A program made the translations under genes and the position numbers. From contig JASLQF010000027.1 of NCBI GenBank assembly GCA_030744625.1, positions 62,001-126,000 on the forward strand: 64,000 bases of DNA, in the 5' to 3' direction. Positions 1 through 14,461 of the stretch are shown in pieces; within the stretch, counting starts at the first letter, position 1; each line of letters starts with the position of its first letter. The stretch comes from Rhodospirillales bacterium. GTDB lineage: Bacteria; Pseudomonadota; Alphaproteobacteria; Rhodospirillales; JASLQF01. The notes beneath the pieces were generated by a model. It worked only from the letters and a program-made list of their open reading frames with translations. It had not been told where the DNA came from and made no database searches.

Positions 1-1417
1 GGCGCCGGTGCTCTGCGTCGGCGACGTCATGCTCGATCACTTCCGCTACGGCGAGGTCGAACGCATCTCGCCGGAGGCGCCGGTGCCCGTGCTGCGACTC
101 GAGGGCGAGGACACCATGCTGGGGGGCGCCGGCAACGTGGCGCGCAACCTGGCGGCACTCGGCGCCGATGTCGGTTTCGTGTCGGTGGCCGGCGATGACG
201 AGGATGGGGAACGGGTGCGCGCCCTGCTCGCCGACCAGGAAATCGGCGATTTCGTTCTCGTCGCCGACGCCGCGCGGCGCACGTCGACCAAGACCCGCTA
301 CCTGGCGGGCACCCAGCAGGTGCTGAGGGCGGACAGCGAAACCATCGCGCCGCTGGCTCCCGACATCCGCGCCAAGCTGCTGGCGGCGGCCGGCGAGGCC
401 CTGGAACGGTGCAAGGTGCTGGTACTCTCGGATTACGGCAAGGGGGTGCTGGAGGACGGCGTCGCCGGCGAGCTTATTGCCCGGGCGCGGGCCGCCGGGC
501 GCCCCGTCGTCGTCGATCCCAAGGGCACGGATTTCACGCGCTACCGCGAGGCCAGCGTACTGACCCCGAACCGCCGCGAGCTCGGCGAGGCGGCGCGCCT
601 GCCCACGGACGGCGATGACGACATCGTCGAGGCGGCGCGGCGTCTCGCCAAGTCGTGCGGGGTCGACGCCGTGCTCGTCACCCGCGGCGGCGACGGCATG
701 ACCCTGGTCGAGGCGGACGCCGGCTTCGTTCATCTGCCGGCCGAGGCGCGCGAAGTGTTCGACGTCTCGGGCGCTGGCGACACCGTGGCGGCGACCCTGG
801 CCGCGGCCCTGGCGGCGGGAGCCGACGTGGCACCGGCGGCGGCACTGGCCAACGTGGCCGCCGGTATCGTCGTCGGCAAGGTGGGGACGGCCGCCGCCTA
901 CGCCGACGACGTGATCGGCGCCCTCCACCATCAGGACCTTTCCAGCGCCGAGGCCAAGATCGCGGCGCGGCGGCCGGCCCTCGACCGTGTTCGGTCGTGG
1001 CGGCAACAGGGCCAGAAGATCGGCTTCACCAACGGTTGCTTCGATTTGCTGCACCCGGGACACGTGTCCCTCCTGGCCAAGGCCAAGGAGGCCTGCGACC
1101 GCCTGGTGGTGGGGTTGAACGGCGACGCTTCGGTGACGCGCCTCAAGGGCGCCGATCGCCCCATACAAACGGAAGCGGCGCGCGCCGCCGTCCTCGCCTC
1201 GCTGGCCAGCGTCGACATGGTGGTGATCTTCGCCGAGGACACCCCGATGGAAATCATCGAGGCCTTGCGTCCCGACCTCATGGTGAAGGGGGCGGACTAC
1301 GCGCCTGACGAAGTGGTGGGAGCCGACTACGTCGAATCCTATGGCGGGCGCGTCATGCTGGTCGAGCTCGAGCCCGGCTACTCCACCTCGGCCACCATCG
1401 CCCGCATGGCCAAGTAG
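1..1417 (+). CDS. hldE: Bifunctional D-glycero-beta-D-manno-heptose-7-phosphate kinase / heptose 1-phosphate adenylyltransferase (5' truncated by window edge)
   Basis: ORF 8..1417: PfkB-type GDVMLDHFRYG..GGAGNVARN and DVSGAGDTVAATL, then nucleotidyltransferase motif GFTNGCFDLLHPGHVSLL. Frame is open to the window start. Confidence 0.93.
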   Translation, partial: APVLCVGDVMLDHFRYGEVERISPEAPVPVLRLEGEDTMLGGAGNVARNLAALGADVGFVSVAGDDEDGERVRALLADQEIGDFVLVADAARRTSTKTRYLAGTQQVLRADSETIAPLAPDIRAKLLAAAGEALERCKVLVLSDYGKGVLEDGVAGELIARARAAGRPVVVDPKGTDFTRYREASVLTPNRRELGEAARLPTDGDDDIVEAARRLAKSCGVDAVLVTRGGDGMTLVEADAGFVHLPAEAREVFDVSGAGDTVAATLAAALAAGADVAPAAALANVAAGIVVGKVGTAAAYADDVIGALHHQDLSSAEAKIAARRPALDRVRSWRQQGQKIGFTNGCFDLLHPGHVSLLAKAKEACDRLVVGLNGDASVTRLKGADRPIQTEAARAAVLASLASVDMVVIFAEDTPMEIIEALRPDLMVKGADYAPDEVVGADYVESYGGRVMLVELEPGYSTSATIARMAK

Positions 1418-1442
1418 GCTCCGGACAGACGTCTAGCCATCC

Positions 1443-2639
1443 ATGCCGCGTCCCGATTCCCTGCCCGTCGCGGTGCTGCTGGCGGCGTTGTTCGCCTTAG
1501 GACCCCTTTCCACCGACATGTACCTGCCGGCGTTGCCGGCCATGTCGCGCTCCCTCGGCACCGGGGTCGGGCCGGTGCAACTGACCCTGAGCGTTTTCCT
1601 GGTCGGGTTCGCCGTCTCGCAACTGGTCATGGGGCCGCTTTCCGACCGCTTCGGACGGCGCCCGGTGCTCCTTGTCGGACTCGCCGTTTATCTGGTGGCC
1701 ACCCTGGCCTGCGTCTTCGCGCCGAGCATCGAGGCGCTGATCGCGGCGCGTTTTTTCCAATCCCTCGGCGCCTGTACCGGCGTCGTGCTGGGCCGCGCCG
1801 TGGTGCGCGACGTATACGGACGCGCCCGCACCGCCCGAATGCTCGCCTACATGAGCGCGGCCATGGCCGTGGCGCCCTTGGTGGCGCCCATCATTGGCGG
1901 CTACGTCGTGGTGTGGTTCGACTGGCGCGCCGTGTTCATGGTGCTTGCCGCCTTCGGCTTGACGATGCTTGTCCTGGTGGCGGCATTCCTGCGCGAGACC
2001 AACGAGCACCTGGACGTCCATGCGGCACGGCCGGGGCCGATGATCCGCAACTACGTGGCGCTATTCACGGTGCGCCGCTACGTCGGTTACATGCTCACCA
2101 ACGCCTTCGTCTACAGCGGCCTGTTCGCGTTCATCTCGGGCTCTCCGTTCGTGCTCATCGACTTCCTGGGCCTCGAGCCGCGGCTCTTCGGGCTCTCTTT
2201 CGCCACCATCATCGTCGGATACATGGCCGGCACCCTGACCGCCGGACGGCTGACGCTCGGGCTCGGCGTCGATACCATGGTGCTGTTGGGGAGCGTCGTG
2301 GCGCTGGCCTCGGGCGTGGCGGCCGGCATCCTGGCGTGGGCCGGCGCCGATCACGTCGCCGCCGTGGTGGCGCCCATGTTTTTCTACATGGTGGGCATGG
2401 GCATCGTCATGCCCAATTGCATGGCCGGCGCCATCGCCCCCTTTCCGGCCATGGCGGGCACCGTTTCGGCACTGCTCGGTTTCGTGCAGATGGGGCTGGC
2501 GGCCCTGGTCGGCGTGCTCGTTGGCCAATTCCACGACGGCACCCAGGCCCCCATGACCACGGCCATCGCCGCCATGGGGGTGTGTACCTTCGCCGGCTAT
2601 TTCATGCTGATCCGGCGCCGCCGCGAAGGTGTCGGCTAA
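1443..2639 (+). CDS. Bcr/CflA family MFS multidrug efflux transporter
   Basis: Twelve-TM-like MFS with STDMYLPALPAM..LGTGVGPVQLTLSVFLVGFAVSQLVMGPLSDRFGRRPVLL, typical of Bcr/CflA. Confidence 0.9.
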   Translation: MPRPDSLPVAVLLAALFALGPLSTDMYLPALPAMSRSLGTGVGPVQLTLSVFLVGFAVSQLVMGPLSDRFGRRPVLLVGLAVYLVATLACVFAPSIEALIAARFFQSLGACTGVVLGRAVVRDVYGRARTARMLAYMSAAMAVAPLVAPIIGGYVVVWFDWRAVFMVLAAFGLTMLVLVAAFLRETNEHLDVHAARPGPMIRNYVALFTVRRYVGYMLTNAFVYSGLFAFISGSPFVLIDFLGLEPRLFGLSFATIIVGYMAGTLTAGRLTLGLGVDTMVLLGSVVALASGVAAGILAWAGADHVAAVVAPMFFYMVGMGIVMPNCMAGAIAPFPAMAGTVSALLGFVQMGLAALVGVLVGQFHDGTQAPMTTAIAAMGVCTFAGYFMLIRRRREGVG

Positions 2640-4573
2640 CCCGCGTCGGAGGCGAAACGGGCGAGGACGCTCTCCCAGAAGCCTTGCTGGTCATCGTCGC
2701 CGGCGGCGGCGGACGTCCCGAGACCGGGAAGGGAGCGCGCCGACCAGCCCCGGTGCGCCGCCTTCATGACCCGGCGCCACAAACGGGCCGGCAGCCCGCC
2801 GCCGGTGACCCCCCGCATGGGGTGCCCGTCGTCGTTGCCGATCCACACCCCGCCGACGAGATCGGCGCTGTAGCCGACGAACCACGCGTCGCGGAAGTCT
2901 TGCGAGGTTCCCGTCTTGCCGGCGACGGGCCGGGCCAAGCGGGCGGCGCGCCCGGTGCCCGACGACACCGCCACCGACAGCATGTCGTTCATGGCGGCGA
3001 CCCGGGGGGCGGCGACGACGCGACCCAAGCCCGAACCGGCGCGGCGGTAGAGTACGCGCCCGGCGGCGTCGCTGATCTCTTCGATGGCGTAGGGAAGCAG
3101 ACCGAAGCCGCCATTGGCGAAGGGACCGTAGGCGGCGGTCAGTTCGAGCAGGCCGACCTCGGCGGCGCCAAGCGCCAGGCTCGGCGTCGTCGTCAGGCGG
3201 GCGCCGATGCCGAGGCGGCGCGCCGTCGCCGCGACGCGCTCGATTCCGGCTTTGCGGGCGACCCGCACCGCCGCCGTGTTGACCGAACGGGCCAGGGCCT
3301 GGCGCAGCGTCATGGGGCCCCGGTAACGCTTGTCGAAATTCCGCGGACTCCAGCCGGCCATCGTCACCGGCGCGTCCTCGATTATGGAGTCGGGCGTCAA
3401 ACCGGCCTCCAGGCCGGCCAGATAGACGAAGGGCTTGAACGCCGAGCCGGGCTGGCGGCGCGCCTGGGTGGCCCGGTTGAACTGGCTTGTGGCGTAATCG
3501 CGCCCGCCCACCATGGCGCGCACGGCGCCGTCGGGAGAGAGCACGACGAGGGCCGCCTCCGCAGCCCCGGCCCGCGTTCCCGGTCCTTCCAGCAGGGCGC
3601 CGACGGCGGCCTCGGCGGTGCGCTGCAGAGGCCCGTCCAGGGTCGTCTTCACCACCAGGTCGCGGTCGCCCGCGGAAATGTAGCCGCTCACCTGCTCCAG
3701 CACCCAGTCGACGAAATGGCGCCCCTGGCGCCGTGGGAGGCGGGCCGCCGGAATGGCGCCACCGCCACGCTTGGCGGTTGCCGCCTGGGCCGGCGTCAGC
3801 ACCCCCGCCGCCACCATGACGTCGAGCACGGCGCGGGCCCGGCGCGCCGCCAATCCAGGGTCGCGCGCCGGGCTGTAGCGGGACGGCGCCTTCAAGAGCC
3901 CGGCCAGCAGGGCCGCCTGGTAGGTGGTGACGCGACGCGCCGACTTGCCGAAATAGCGGCGCGCCGCGGCCTCGACCCCGTACGTTCCGGCACCGAGATA
4001 GACCCGGTTCAGGTAAACGGTGAGGATCTGGTCCTTGGTCAGCCGGTGTTCCAGCCAGAGCGCCAGCAACAGCTCCTGGACCTTGCGTTTCAGGGTGCGT
4101 TGGGGGGTCAGGAACAGGTTCTTGGCGACCTGCTGGGTGATGGTGCTGCCCCCCTGCACGATGCGCCCGGCCTTGGCGTTGGCCACGGCGGCGCGCGCCA
4201 AACCGATTAAATCGATTCCGAAATGATTGTAGAAACGCCGGTCCTCCATGCTGAGCACCGCCGCCGGCAACGCGGGCGGCAACTCACCGAGGCGCACCGG
4301 CACCCCATAGAGGTCGCCGACGGCGGCCAGCTCGCGGCCGTCGGCGGCGAGAAGCCGCACCGTCGGAGCGCGGCCGCGGGCCAGGGCGCCCTCGATGTCG
4401 GGCAGATCGAGGGCGTACCAGGCGACGAGGCCACCCAACGCGATGACGCCCCACACCGCCACCACCGCCGCCCCATAGGCGAGGCGCCGCACCCCGCGCC
4501 CCAATTGGGAGCGCCGGTGGAAGATGGGGGCCTCGCGCGGAGGCAGGGATTTGGTCGGCCTGCTTTTCGCCAT
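2636..4573 (-). CDS. PBP1A-family bifunctional peptidoglycan glycosyltransferase/transpeptidase
   Basis: GT51 motifs (EDRRFYNHFGID, GGSTITQQVAKNLFLTPQRTLKRKVQE) and transpeptidase motifs (QPGSAFKPFVY, SVNTAAV, GKTGTSQDFRDAWFVGYS). Confidence 0.92.
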   Translation of the reverse strand: MAKSRPTKSLPPREAPIFHRRSQLGRGVRRLAYGAAVVAVWGVIALGGLVAWYALDLPDIEGALARGRAPTVRLLAADGRELAAVGDLYGVPVRLGELPPALPAAVLSMEDRRFYNHFGIDLIGLARAAVANAKAGRIVQGGSTITQQVAKNLFLTPQRTLKRKVQELLLALWLEHRLTKDQILTVYLNRVYLGAGTYGVEAAARRYFGKSARRVTTYQAALLAGLLKAPSRYSPARDPGLAARRARAVLDVMVAAGVLTPAQAATAKRGGGAIPAARLPRRQGRHFVDWVLEQVSGYISAGDRDLVVKTTLDGPLQRTAEAAVGALLEGPGTRAGAAEAALVVLSPDGAVRAMVGGRDYATSQFNRATQARRQPGSAFKPFVYLAGLEAGLTPDSIIEDAPVTMAGWSPRNFDKRYRGPMTLRQALARSVNTAAVRVARKAGIERVAATARRLGIGARLTTTPSLALGAAEVGLLELTAAYGPFANGGFGLLPYAIEEISDAAGRVLYRRAGSGLGRVVAAPRVAAMNDMLSVAVSSGTGRAARLARPVAGKTGTSQDFRDAWFVGYSADLVGGVWIGNDDGHPMRGVTGGGLPARLWRRVMKAAHRGWSARSLPGLGTSAAAGDDDQQGFWESVLARFASDAG

Positions 4574-4748
4574 GAGAACGGATTCTCAAAGACTTACCGT
4601 TAGGATTGGGTTAACGAGATGAGGAAACCCGTGTATCCGATTTATCGTAGACGACAAAATGCGTGCGGGCAGGAATATGGAGAGAGGATGAATGAACGAT
4701 GGCCGAGGAAGCGATCGGCTGGGCGCTCTCTTCGGCGAATCAGGACTC

Positions 4749-8585
<3,837 letters not shown>

Positions 8586-8589
<4 letters not shown>

Positions 8590-9704
8590 ACGCGCATGGG
8601 CATGAGCACGTAGAGAGCGCTGGCGTCGTCCACCTCGCGCACGATGGTGGGCGAGGTGGCGTCGGCCATGACGAATTGCGCGGTGTCGCCCTCGATCTGC
8701 TGGGTGACATCGAGCAGATAGCGGGAATTGAATCCGATCTCCAAGGACTCTGCGCCATAGGAAGCCTCGAGCTCCTCGGTGGCGCTGCCGGCATCGGGGC
8801 TGCTCGCCGACAAGATCAGCGCCCCGGCGCTGAGCGACAGCTTCACGGCCCGCGATTTCTCGCTGGAAATGGCCGAGACCCGATCCACCGCGTCGGCGAA
8901 TTGCTTGCGGTCCACTTCCATGACCTTGTCGTTGTCGGTCGGGATCACCCGTTGGTAGTCGGGAAAGGTGCCGTCGATCAGCTTGGACGTGAGCACGCCG
9001 TCGTCGAACCCGAAGCGGATCTTGGTGTCGGAAAGGGCGACCGAGATTTCCGCCTCGGTCTCGTCGATGAGCTTGCGCAATTCGCCGACCGCCTTGCGCG
9101 GCACGATGACGCCGGGCATGCCCGAGGCCCCCTCGGGCAAGGGAATCTCGACGCTCGCCAAGCGGTGGCCGTCGGTGGCCACGGCGCGCAACACCTGGAC
9201 ACCGTTGTTTTCGGCGGAGTGCAGGTAGATGCCGTTCAGGTAATAGCGTGTCTCCTCGGTGGAGATCGCGAAGCGGGTGTGATCGATGATGCCGCGGAGC
9301 TCCGCCGCCGGAAGTATGAAGGCGTACGGCAGCTCCCCCTCCGCCATCACCGGAAAATCCTGGGTCGGCAGCGCCGCCAGGGAAAACCGCGAGCGCCCGG
9401 AGCGCAACACGACCTTTCCATCGTCGCCGTCGCTGTCCAGTTCCACCTGCGCGCCCTCGGGCAGCTTGCGCACGATTTCATAGAGCGTGTGCGCCGACGC
9501 CGTCGTCGCCCCCTTCCCGGCGACCTCGGCGGGCGTCGTCTCGACGATGTCAAGATCCATGTCGGTGGCGTTCAGGCTGAGGCCGCCGTCCGAAACCTCG
9601 ATCTTGACGTTGGAGAGTATGGGAATGGTGTTGCGCCGCTCCACCACGCTTTGCACATGCCCCAGGGACTTCAGCAAGGCGGCTCGTTCGATGGTGAATT
9701 TCAT
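8586..9704 (-). CDS. dnaN: DNA polymerase III sliding clamp (beta subunit)
   Basis: MKFTIERAALLKSLGHVQSVVERRNTIPILSNV...VLMPMRV; between dnaA and recF. Confidence 0.97.
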
Positions 9705-9726
9705 GGTTGACTATACGTCCTGATCC

Positions 9727-9762
9727 AGTGCCGCCGGTGGCACTACGCCCGCCCTTTCGGGC
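9727..9762 (-). other. Tandem hairpins in the dnaA-dnaN intergenic leader
   Basis: AGTGCC-GCCGGT-GGCACT (9727-9744) and GCCCG-CCCTTT-CGGGC (9747-9762), about 23 nt upstream of the dnaN start. Confidence 0.5.
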
Positions 9763-9913
9763 CCCCGTTGAGCGGCGGCAAGAGGGAACGAGGACCGGTT
9801 CCGCGAAGCGTCCGGCATTATAGCAAAAGTCCTTGGAATCCGAAGCGATTTCCGCATCGGCGCGCCCCCCCCATTGCGGTCCGCGATGGCATCCCGGCGG
9901 CCCTGGGGGACGG

Positions 9914-11323
9914 TCACCCCTCCAGCATGCGGCGCAGGAGATCCACGTCTTCGGCGAAGTTCGAATCGTGTTCGCGCAGCTCGTCGACCTTGCGCACGGC
10001 GTGCATGACGGTGGTGTGGTCGCGTCCACCGAACTTGCGTCCGATTTCGGGCAGGGAGCGCGCCGTCAGTTGCTTCGACAGGTACATGGCGACCTGTCGC
10101 GGCCGGGCCACGGAGCGGGCGCGCCGCGCCGAATGCATGTCGGAGATGCGGATGTTGAAGTGCTCGGCGACGCGCTTCTGGATTTCCTCGATGGTGACGC
10201 GGCGGTCGTGGGCGCGCAAAAGGTCGTGCAGGACCTCCTGGGTGGTTTCCAGGGAAACTTCCCGGCCCACGAGTTCGGCGTGGGCGACCACCCGGTTGAG
10301 CGCGCCTTCCAGCTCGCGGACGTTCGAGGTGATCTTGTGGGCAAGGAATTCCATGATCTTGCGCGGCACCTCGACGCCCAGCTGCTCGGCCTTGGAATGC
10401 AAAATGCCGAGCCTGAGTTCGTAGGTGGTGGCATGGATGTCGGCGACCAACCCGCAGTTGAGACGCGACTTCAGGCGTTCTTCCATGCCCTCGAGGTCGG
10501 AGGGCGACTTGTCCGCCGAGATCACGATCTGGCGGCCCTGGTCGACCAGGGAGTTGAAGGTGTGGAAGAATTCCTCCTGGGTCGACTCCTTGCCGCTAAT
10601 GAACTGGACGTCGTCGATCATCAGAACCGTGACCGAGCGGAACTGTTCCTTGAAATCCACCGTATTGTGCTCACGCAACGCCCGCACGAACCGGTACATG
10701 AACTTCTCGGCCGTAAGATAGATTACGGTGCGCTTGGGATCGCGCCGGCGAATGTTCCAGGCGATGGCGTGCATGAGGTGGGTCTTGCCGAGCCCGACGC
10801 CGCCATAGAGGAATAGAGGGTTGAAGGGTGGCGTCTCGGCCTCGGCGATGCGCCGCGCCGCGGCATAGGCGAACTCGTTGGGCTTGCCGACGACGAAACG
10901 GTCGAATGTGCAGCGCGGATCGAGCGGCGCGCTGATCCGCTGGGAGTCGGAAAATGCAACGACAACGGGCGCCGCGGCGGCGGCCGGGCTGACTGACGCC
11001 GGCGTTTCGGTTTCGGCGGGGGTCGGGTCGTCCACGTCTTCGGCCGGCGCCGGATAGTCCGACTGGATGAAGATGTCGACGGCGCGCACCGCGGGCTCTT
11101 CGCCGAGCCACAAATCCTTGAGGCGCTCGGCATAATGGGCGACCACCCAGTCCCGCATGAAACGGGTGGGAACCGATATGCGGACGACGCCGTCAAGGAC
11201 CTCGCGAACGGTCATCGGTTTCAGCCAGCTCTGGAATGCGGGCTCGCCGATCTCCGGTCGAATACGATCGCAGATCCGCTCCCATTGCACGTGCATGCGA
11301 CCGTCACCGGTATCGTCTGTCAT
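9914..11323 (-). CDS. dnaA: Chromosomal replication initiator protein DnaA
   Basis: FLYGGVGLGKTHLMHAIAW, VLMIDDVQFISGKESTQEEFFHTFN, signature GGRDHTTVMHAVRKVDEL. Start placed at MTDDTGDG (ORF track extends to 11401). Confidence 0.97.
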   Translation of the reverse strand: MTDDTGDGRMHVQWERICDRIRPEIGEPAFQSWLKPMTVREVLDGVVRISVPTRFMRDWVVAHYAERLKDLWLGEEPAVRAVDIFIQSDYPAPAEDVDDPTPAETETPASVSPAAAAAPVVVAFSDSQRISAPLDPRCTFDRFVVGKPNEFAYAAARRIAEAETPPFNPLFLYGGVGLGKTHLMHAIAWNIRRRDPKRTVIYLTAEKFMYRFVRALREHNTVDFKEQFRSVTVLMIDDVQFISGKESTQEEFFHTFNSLVDQGRQIVISADKSPSDLEGMEERLKSRLNCGLVADIHATTYELRLGILHSKAEQLGVEVPRKIMEFLAHKITSNVRELEGALNRVVAHAELVGREVSLETTQEVLHDLLRAHDRRVTIEEIQKRVAEHFNIRISDMHSARRARSVARPRQVAMYLSKQLTARSLPEIGRKFGGRDHTTVMHAVRKVDELREHDSNFAEDVDLLRRMLEG

Positions 11324-11401
11324 CCCAGTTTGCCCCCACGCTGGTTTTCCGACCCGGCGCGACTTGACAAAAAACCTCTCGCTCGAAGGGCGAAATCCCA
11401 A

Positions 11402-11938
11402 CGCGAGTCGAACACCCCGGCGGGCACGGCATCGAACGCTAGCTGGAGACGCCGAAATCGCCTTTCGAGGCGCTCGGCGCCGACGCCGTTGGTGTCTGTA
11501 CTCGCGAAATTCGGACCATCGGCCGGATCATCGGCATATCGATCTCTCGAAACAAAAGACCCGATCCCCGGCGACGGATATCCCCCTTGAACGAGAACAC
11601 TCCCTTAGTAAATTTTCAAAGACGATTATTCAAAAATATAAAACAATATTCGCCAATACCTTTGCGATAGGACATAGGCACAGTGTTCACACAACGTACA
11701 CAGATCACATTCTTGATTTTACTTAAGTTGCCAGATCGGTGTCACGCCATCGGCCCGCCGCACGCCACGCTTTGGAATCTACAGGGCGGCGTTCGAGCTT
11801 TCAACGTGACCGAATGGAGAACGTCAAAAATAAACAACTTGACAATGAGGGGATTTTGATTCGCCTGCAACCGATGCGGGAACAGTGACGTCCGGCACAC
11901 CTTTGAGCGCCGACCCCCTGGTCGGCACCCCGGATTCC
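11402..11938. other. Candidate oriC-like region between dnaA and rpsT
   Basis: About 0.5 kb non-coding gap next to dnaA with AT-rich stretch 11605-11660 (aaattttcaaagacgattattcaaaaatataaaacaatatt) and weak DnaA-box-like 9-mers: TTATTCAAA 11626-11634 (7/9), GTGTTCACA 11683-11691 (6/9), ACGTACACA 11694-11702 (6/9 to TTATCCACA/TTATACACA). No strong box seen. Confidence 0.3.
11909..11926 (-). terminator. Hairpin downstream of rpsT (GCCGACC-CCCT-GGTCGGC)
   Basis: Perfect 7-4-7 inverted repeat just 3' of the rpsT stop; no clear U-tract, so terminator assignment is tentative. Confidence 0.4.
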
Positions 11939-12205
11939 CTAGGCCGCGAGGGCCTTGATCCGGGCCGACAGGCGCGACAGACGGCGCGCCGCCGTGTTGC
12001 GATGGGTGACGCCCTTGCCGACTCCGCTCATCAGTGCCGGCTCGGCGGCCCGAAAGGCGGCCGTGGCTTTTTCCCGGTCGCCGCTGGCGATGGCCTCTTC
12101 GACCTTCCGCAACAAGGTGCGGATGCGGCCGACTCGCCTACGGTTTACGAGGGTGCGTCGCTTGGTTTGGCGGACGCGCTTTTTTGCCGACTTGATATTG
12201 GCCAT
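11939..12205 (-). CDS. rpsT: 30S ribosomal protein S20
   Basis: [30 protein letters not shown]...[20 protein letters not shown]. Confidence 0.97.
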   Translation of the reverse strand: MANIKSAKKRVRQTKRRTLVNRRRVGRIRTLLRKVEEAIASGDREKATAAFRAAEPALMSGVGKGVTHRNTAARRLSRLSARIKALAA

Positions 12206-12247
12206 TGGCCTTCCTGAAAAGGTGTGGTTCTTGCCGAAGGAGGCTGG

Positions 12248-12276
12248 CTTATAATGCTGACGCCACGGGCCGTCAA
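12248..12276 (-). promoter_or_regulatory. Predicted sigma70-type promoter of rpsT
   Basis: Minus strand TTGACG-N17-TATAAG, about 45 bp upstream of the rpsT start. Confidence 0.6.
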
Positions 12277-12319
12277 CCCTGACCGGGGGCGCCTCCGATC
12301 ATCGCCGGCACCGGCACCG

Positions 12320-13096
12320 TCATTCATTTTTGAAGTCCGGCCGGCGCTTCTCGACGAAGGCGGCCATGCCCTCTTTCTGGTCCGCGGTGGCGAAGGACGC
12401 GTGGAAAAGGCGGCGCTCGAAACGGATGCCCTCGGTCAAGGGCGTCTCGTAGGCGTAATTGATGGCTTCCTTGACCATGTAGGCGATGGGCAGCGACATC
12501 TTGGCGATGGTGTCGGCCGTCTTGATGGCCTCGTCGAGCAGGTCGGCGGCGGGCACGATTCGGCTGACCAGGCCGACGCGCTCCGCTTCCTCGGCGTCCA
12601 TCATGCGCCCCGTCAGGCACATCTCCATGGCCTTCGACTTGCCGACCTGGCGGATCAGGCGCTGGGTGCCGCCGCTTCCGGGTATGGTGCCGATGGTGAT
12701 CTCGGGCTGGCCGAAGCGGGCGTTTTCGGCGGCCAGAATGACATCGCACATCATGGCGATCTCGCATCCGCCGCCCAACGCGTAGCCGGCGACGGCGGCG
12801 ATGGTCGGCTTGCGGCATTCAGCGGTCCGCCCCCAGTCCTTGGTGATGAAGTCCTCGAGGTAGGCATCCATGAAAGTTTTTTCCCGCATGTCCTTGATGT
12901 CGGCGCCGGCGGCAAAGGCCTTGTCGCTTCCGGCGAGCACGATGGCGCCGACGCCGTCGTCGGCCTCGAACTCGTCCAACGCCCGCGCCAGTTCCGACAT
13001 CAACTCCGGGTTGAGGGCGTTCATGGCCTTCGGACGGTTGAGGGTGATCAGGCCGACGCGGCCACGCTTTTCGGCAATGATGTTCTCGTAAGCCAT
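12320..13096 (-). CDS. Enoyl-CoA hydratase/isomerase family protein
   Basis: [71 protein letters not shown]. Start adjusted from 13270 to ATG at 13096. Confidence 0.93.
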   Translation of the reverse strand: MAYENIIAEKRGRVGLITLNRPKAMNALNPELMSELARALDEFEADDGVGAIVLAGSDKAFAAGADIKDMREKTFMDAYLEDFITKDWGRTAECRKPTIAAVAGYALGGGCEIAMMCDVILAAENARFGQPEITIGTIPGSGGTQRLIRQVGKSKAMEMCLTGRMMDAEEAERVGLVSRIVPAADLLDEAIKTADTIAKMSLPIAYMVKEAINYAYETPLTEGIRFERRLFHASFATADQKEGMAAFVEKRRPDFKNE

Positions 13097-13119
13097 CGGG
13101 GTCCTCCTGCGGGAGCGGG

Positions 13120-13551
13120 TTATCGGCGGTTGCCGCCGGTTGGATCGGGAGAAAGCGCGAAACGGACCGTCAGGGCCGCCGCGCCTTTCTGCGACGGTTG
13201 GTTTTCGGTGAACTCCAGCCTCAATATCTCGCCTTCCCGGCTGTAGCGCGCCGCCTCCTCCATCGTCCACCCCAATTGGGGGAGGGTCGCGGCGTAGAAC
13301 GCCAGCACCTGGGCCCGCGTCACGGCACCCGACGCGAACGCCTCGACGATGCGCCCGGCGGGGGTATCGAACACCATGCCGCCGTCGGCGCTTTCATTGA
13401 GACGGGGCATCAGCGGCAGATCCTCCATGCCGCTCAGGAAGCCGCCGCCCTCGCCGGCCGCCGCCGGCGCCCACCACGGCCCGGCGGCAACGGCGAGGAT
13501 GACGGCGAGGGTGACGGCGATGGCGCGGGCGCGGCGTTTCCGGCAACTCAT
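13120..13551 (-). CDS. Small secreted hypothetical protein (signal-peptide-like N-terminus)
   Basis: [36 protein letters not shown] leader; between ech and mutM on the same strand. Confidence 0.6.
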   Translation of the reverse strand: MSCRKRRARAIAVTLAVILAVAAGPWWAPAAAGEGGGFLSGMEDLPLMPRLNESADGGMVFDTPAGRIVEAFASGAVTRAQVLAFYAATLPQLGWTMEEAARYSREGEILRLEFTENQPSQKGAAALTVRFALSPDPTGGNRR

Positions 13552-13568
13552 GGGACCCCGCTATTACC

Positions 13569-14426
13569 TCAGCGCTGGTGGGTCGCACAATAGAAAGTCG
13601 AGCGCCCCGCCTGGACGATGCGCCGTATGCGTCCGCCGCCGCCGGCGGCGCCGTCAAGGCCGTCTCCGGCGCACCGCGGGCAGGGCTCTCCCTCGCGGCC
13701 ATAGGCCGCGAAGCCGTGCTGGAAGTAACCGAGCTCGCCCGAGGGGCGGCGGTGGTCGCGCAAGCTCGAGCCGCCGGCCGCGATGGCCTCGATGAGCACC
13801 GCCTTGACCGCCTCGGCCAGCCTTTCGGCGCGGCGCGCGCGCACCGTCGACGCCTTGCGGCGCGGCGACAGGCCGGCCCGAAACAGGCTTTCGCAGACGT
13901 AGATGTTGCCGAGGCCCGCCACCACCCCCTGGTCCATGAGCACCGTCTTGATGGGACCCGAGCGCCCCGCCAGGCGCGCCCCGAGAAGGGCGCCGTGGAA
14001 TTCGCCGCCAAGGGGTTCCGGCCCAAGGCGGGCGAGCAAGGGATGATCGGCCAGCCCCTCTTCCTCGGCAAGAACCATGAGACCGAAGCGCCGCGGATCG
14101 CAATAGCGGATGGTGGCGCCGCCTTCGGTCTCGAACACCACGTGATCGTGCGGCTCGGGCGGCGGCGCGGCGCCCGTGAAAACCTTCATGCGTCCCGTCA
14201 TGCCGAGGTGCACGACGAGGACCGCCCCGCCCTCGCTGTGCACCAACAGGTACTTGCCGCGGCGCCCCACGGCGGTAATGCGCCGCCCGCTCAGCCGCTG
14301 AGCGAGATCGACCGGCAGCGGCAACCGCAGATCGGCGCGCGCCGCGGTGACGCGGACGAGCCGCCGCCCCTCGAGGACGGGCGCCAGGCCACGGCGGACG
14401 GTCTCGACCTCGGGAAGCTCGGGCAT
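13569..14426 (-). CDS. mutM: Formamidopyrimidine-DNA glycosylase (Fpg)
   Basis: [16 protein letters not shown] start; C-terminal zinc finger residues [20 protein letters not shown]. Confidence 0.96.
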   Translation of the reverse strand: MPELPEVETVRRGLAPVLEGRRLVRVTAARADLRLPLPVDLAQRLSGRRITAVGRRGKYLLVHSEGGAVLVVHLGMTGRMKVFTGAAPPPEPHDHVVFETEGGATIRYCDPRRFGLMVLAEEEGLADHPLLARLGPEPLGGEFHGALLGARLAGRSGPIKTVLMDQGVVAGLGNIYVCESLFRAGLSPRRKASTVRARRAERLAEAVKAVLIEAIAAGGSSLRDHRRPSGELGYFQHGFAAYGREGEPCPRCAGDGLDGAAGGGGRIRRIVQAGRSTFYCATHQR

Positions 14427-14461
14427 GGGGACAAAAGTAGCGCACCCCCGTGCCTTAGGCT

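Noticed and set aside
1913-4210. 765-aa + strand ORF spanning the MFS gene end and antisense to the PBP
   Set aside because: Crosses two well-supported genes in wrong frames; composition typical of GC-codon shadows.
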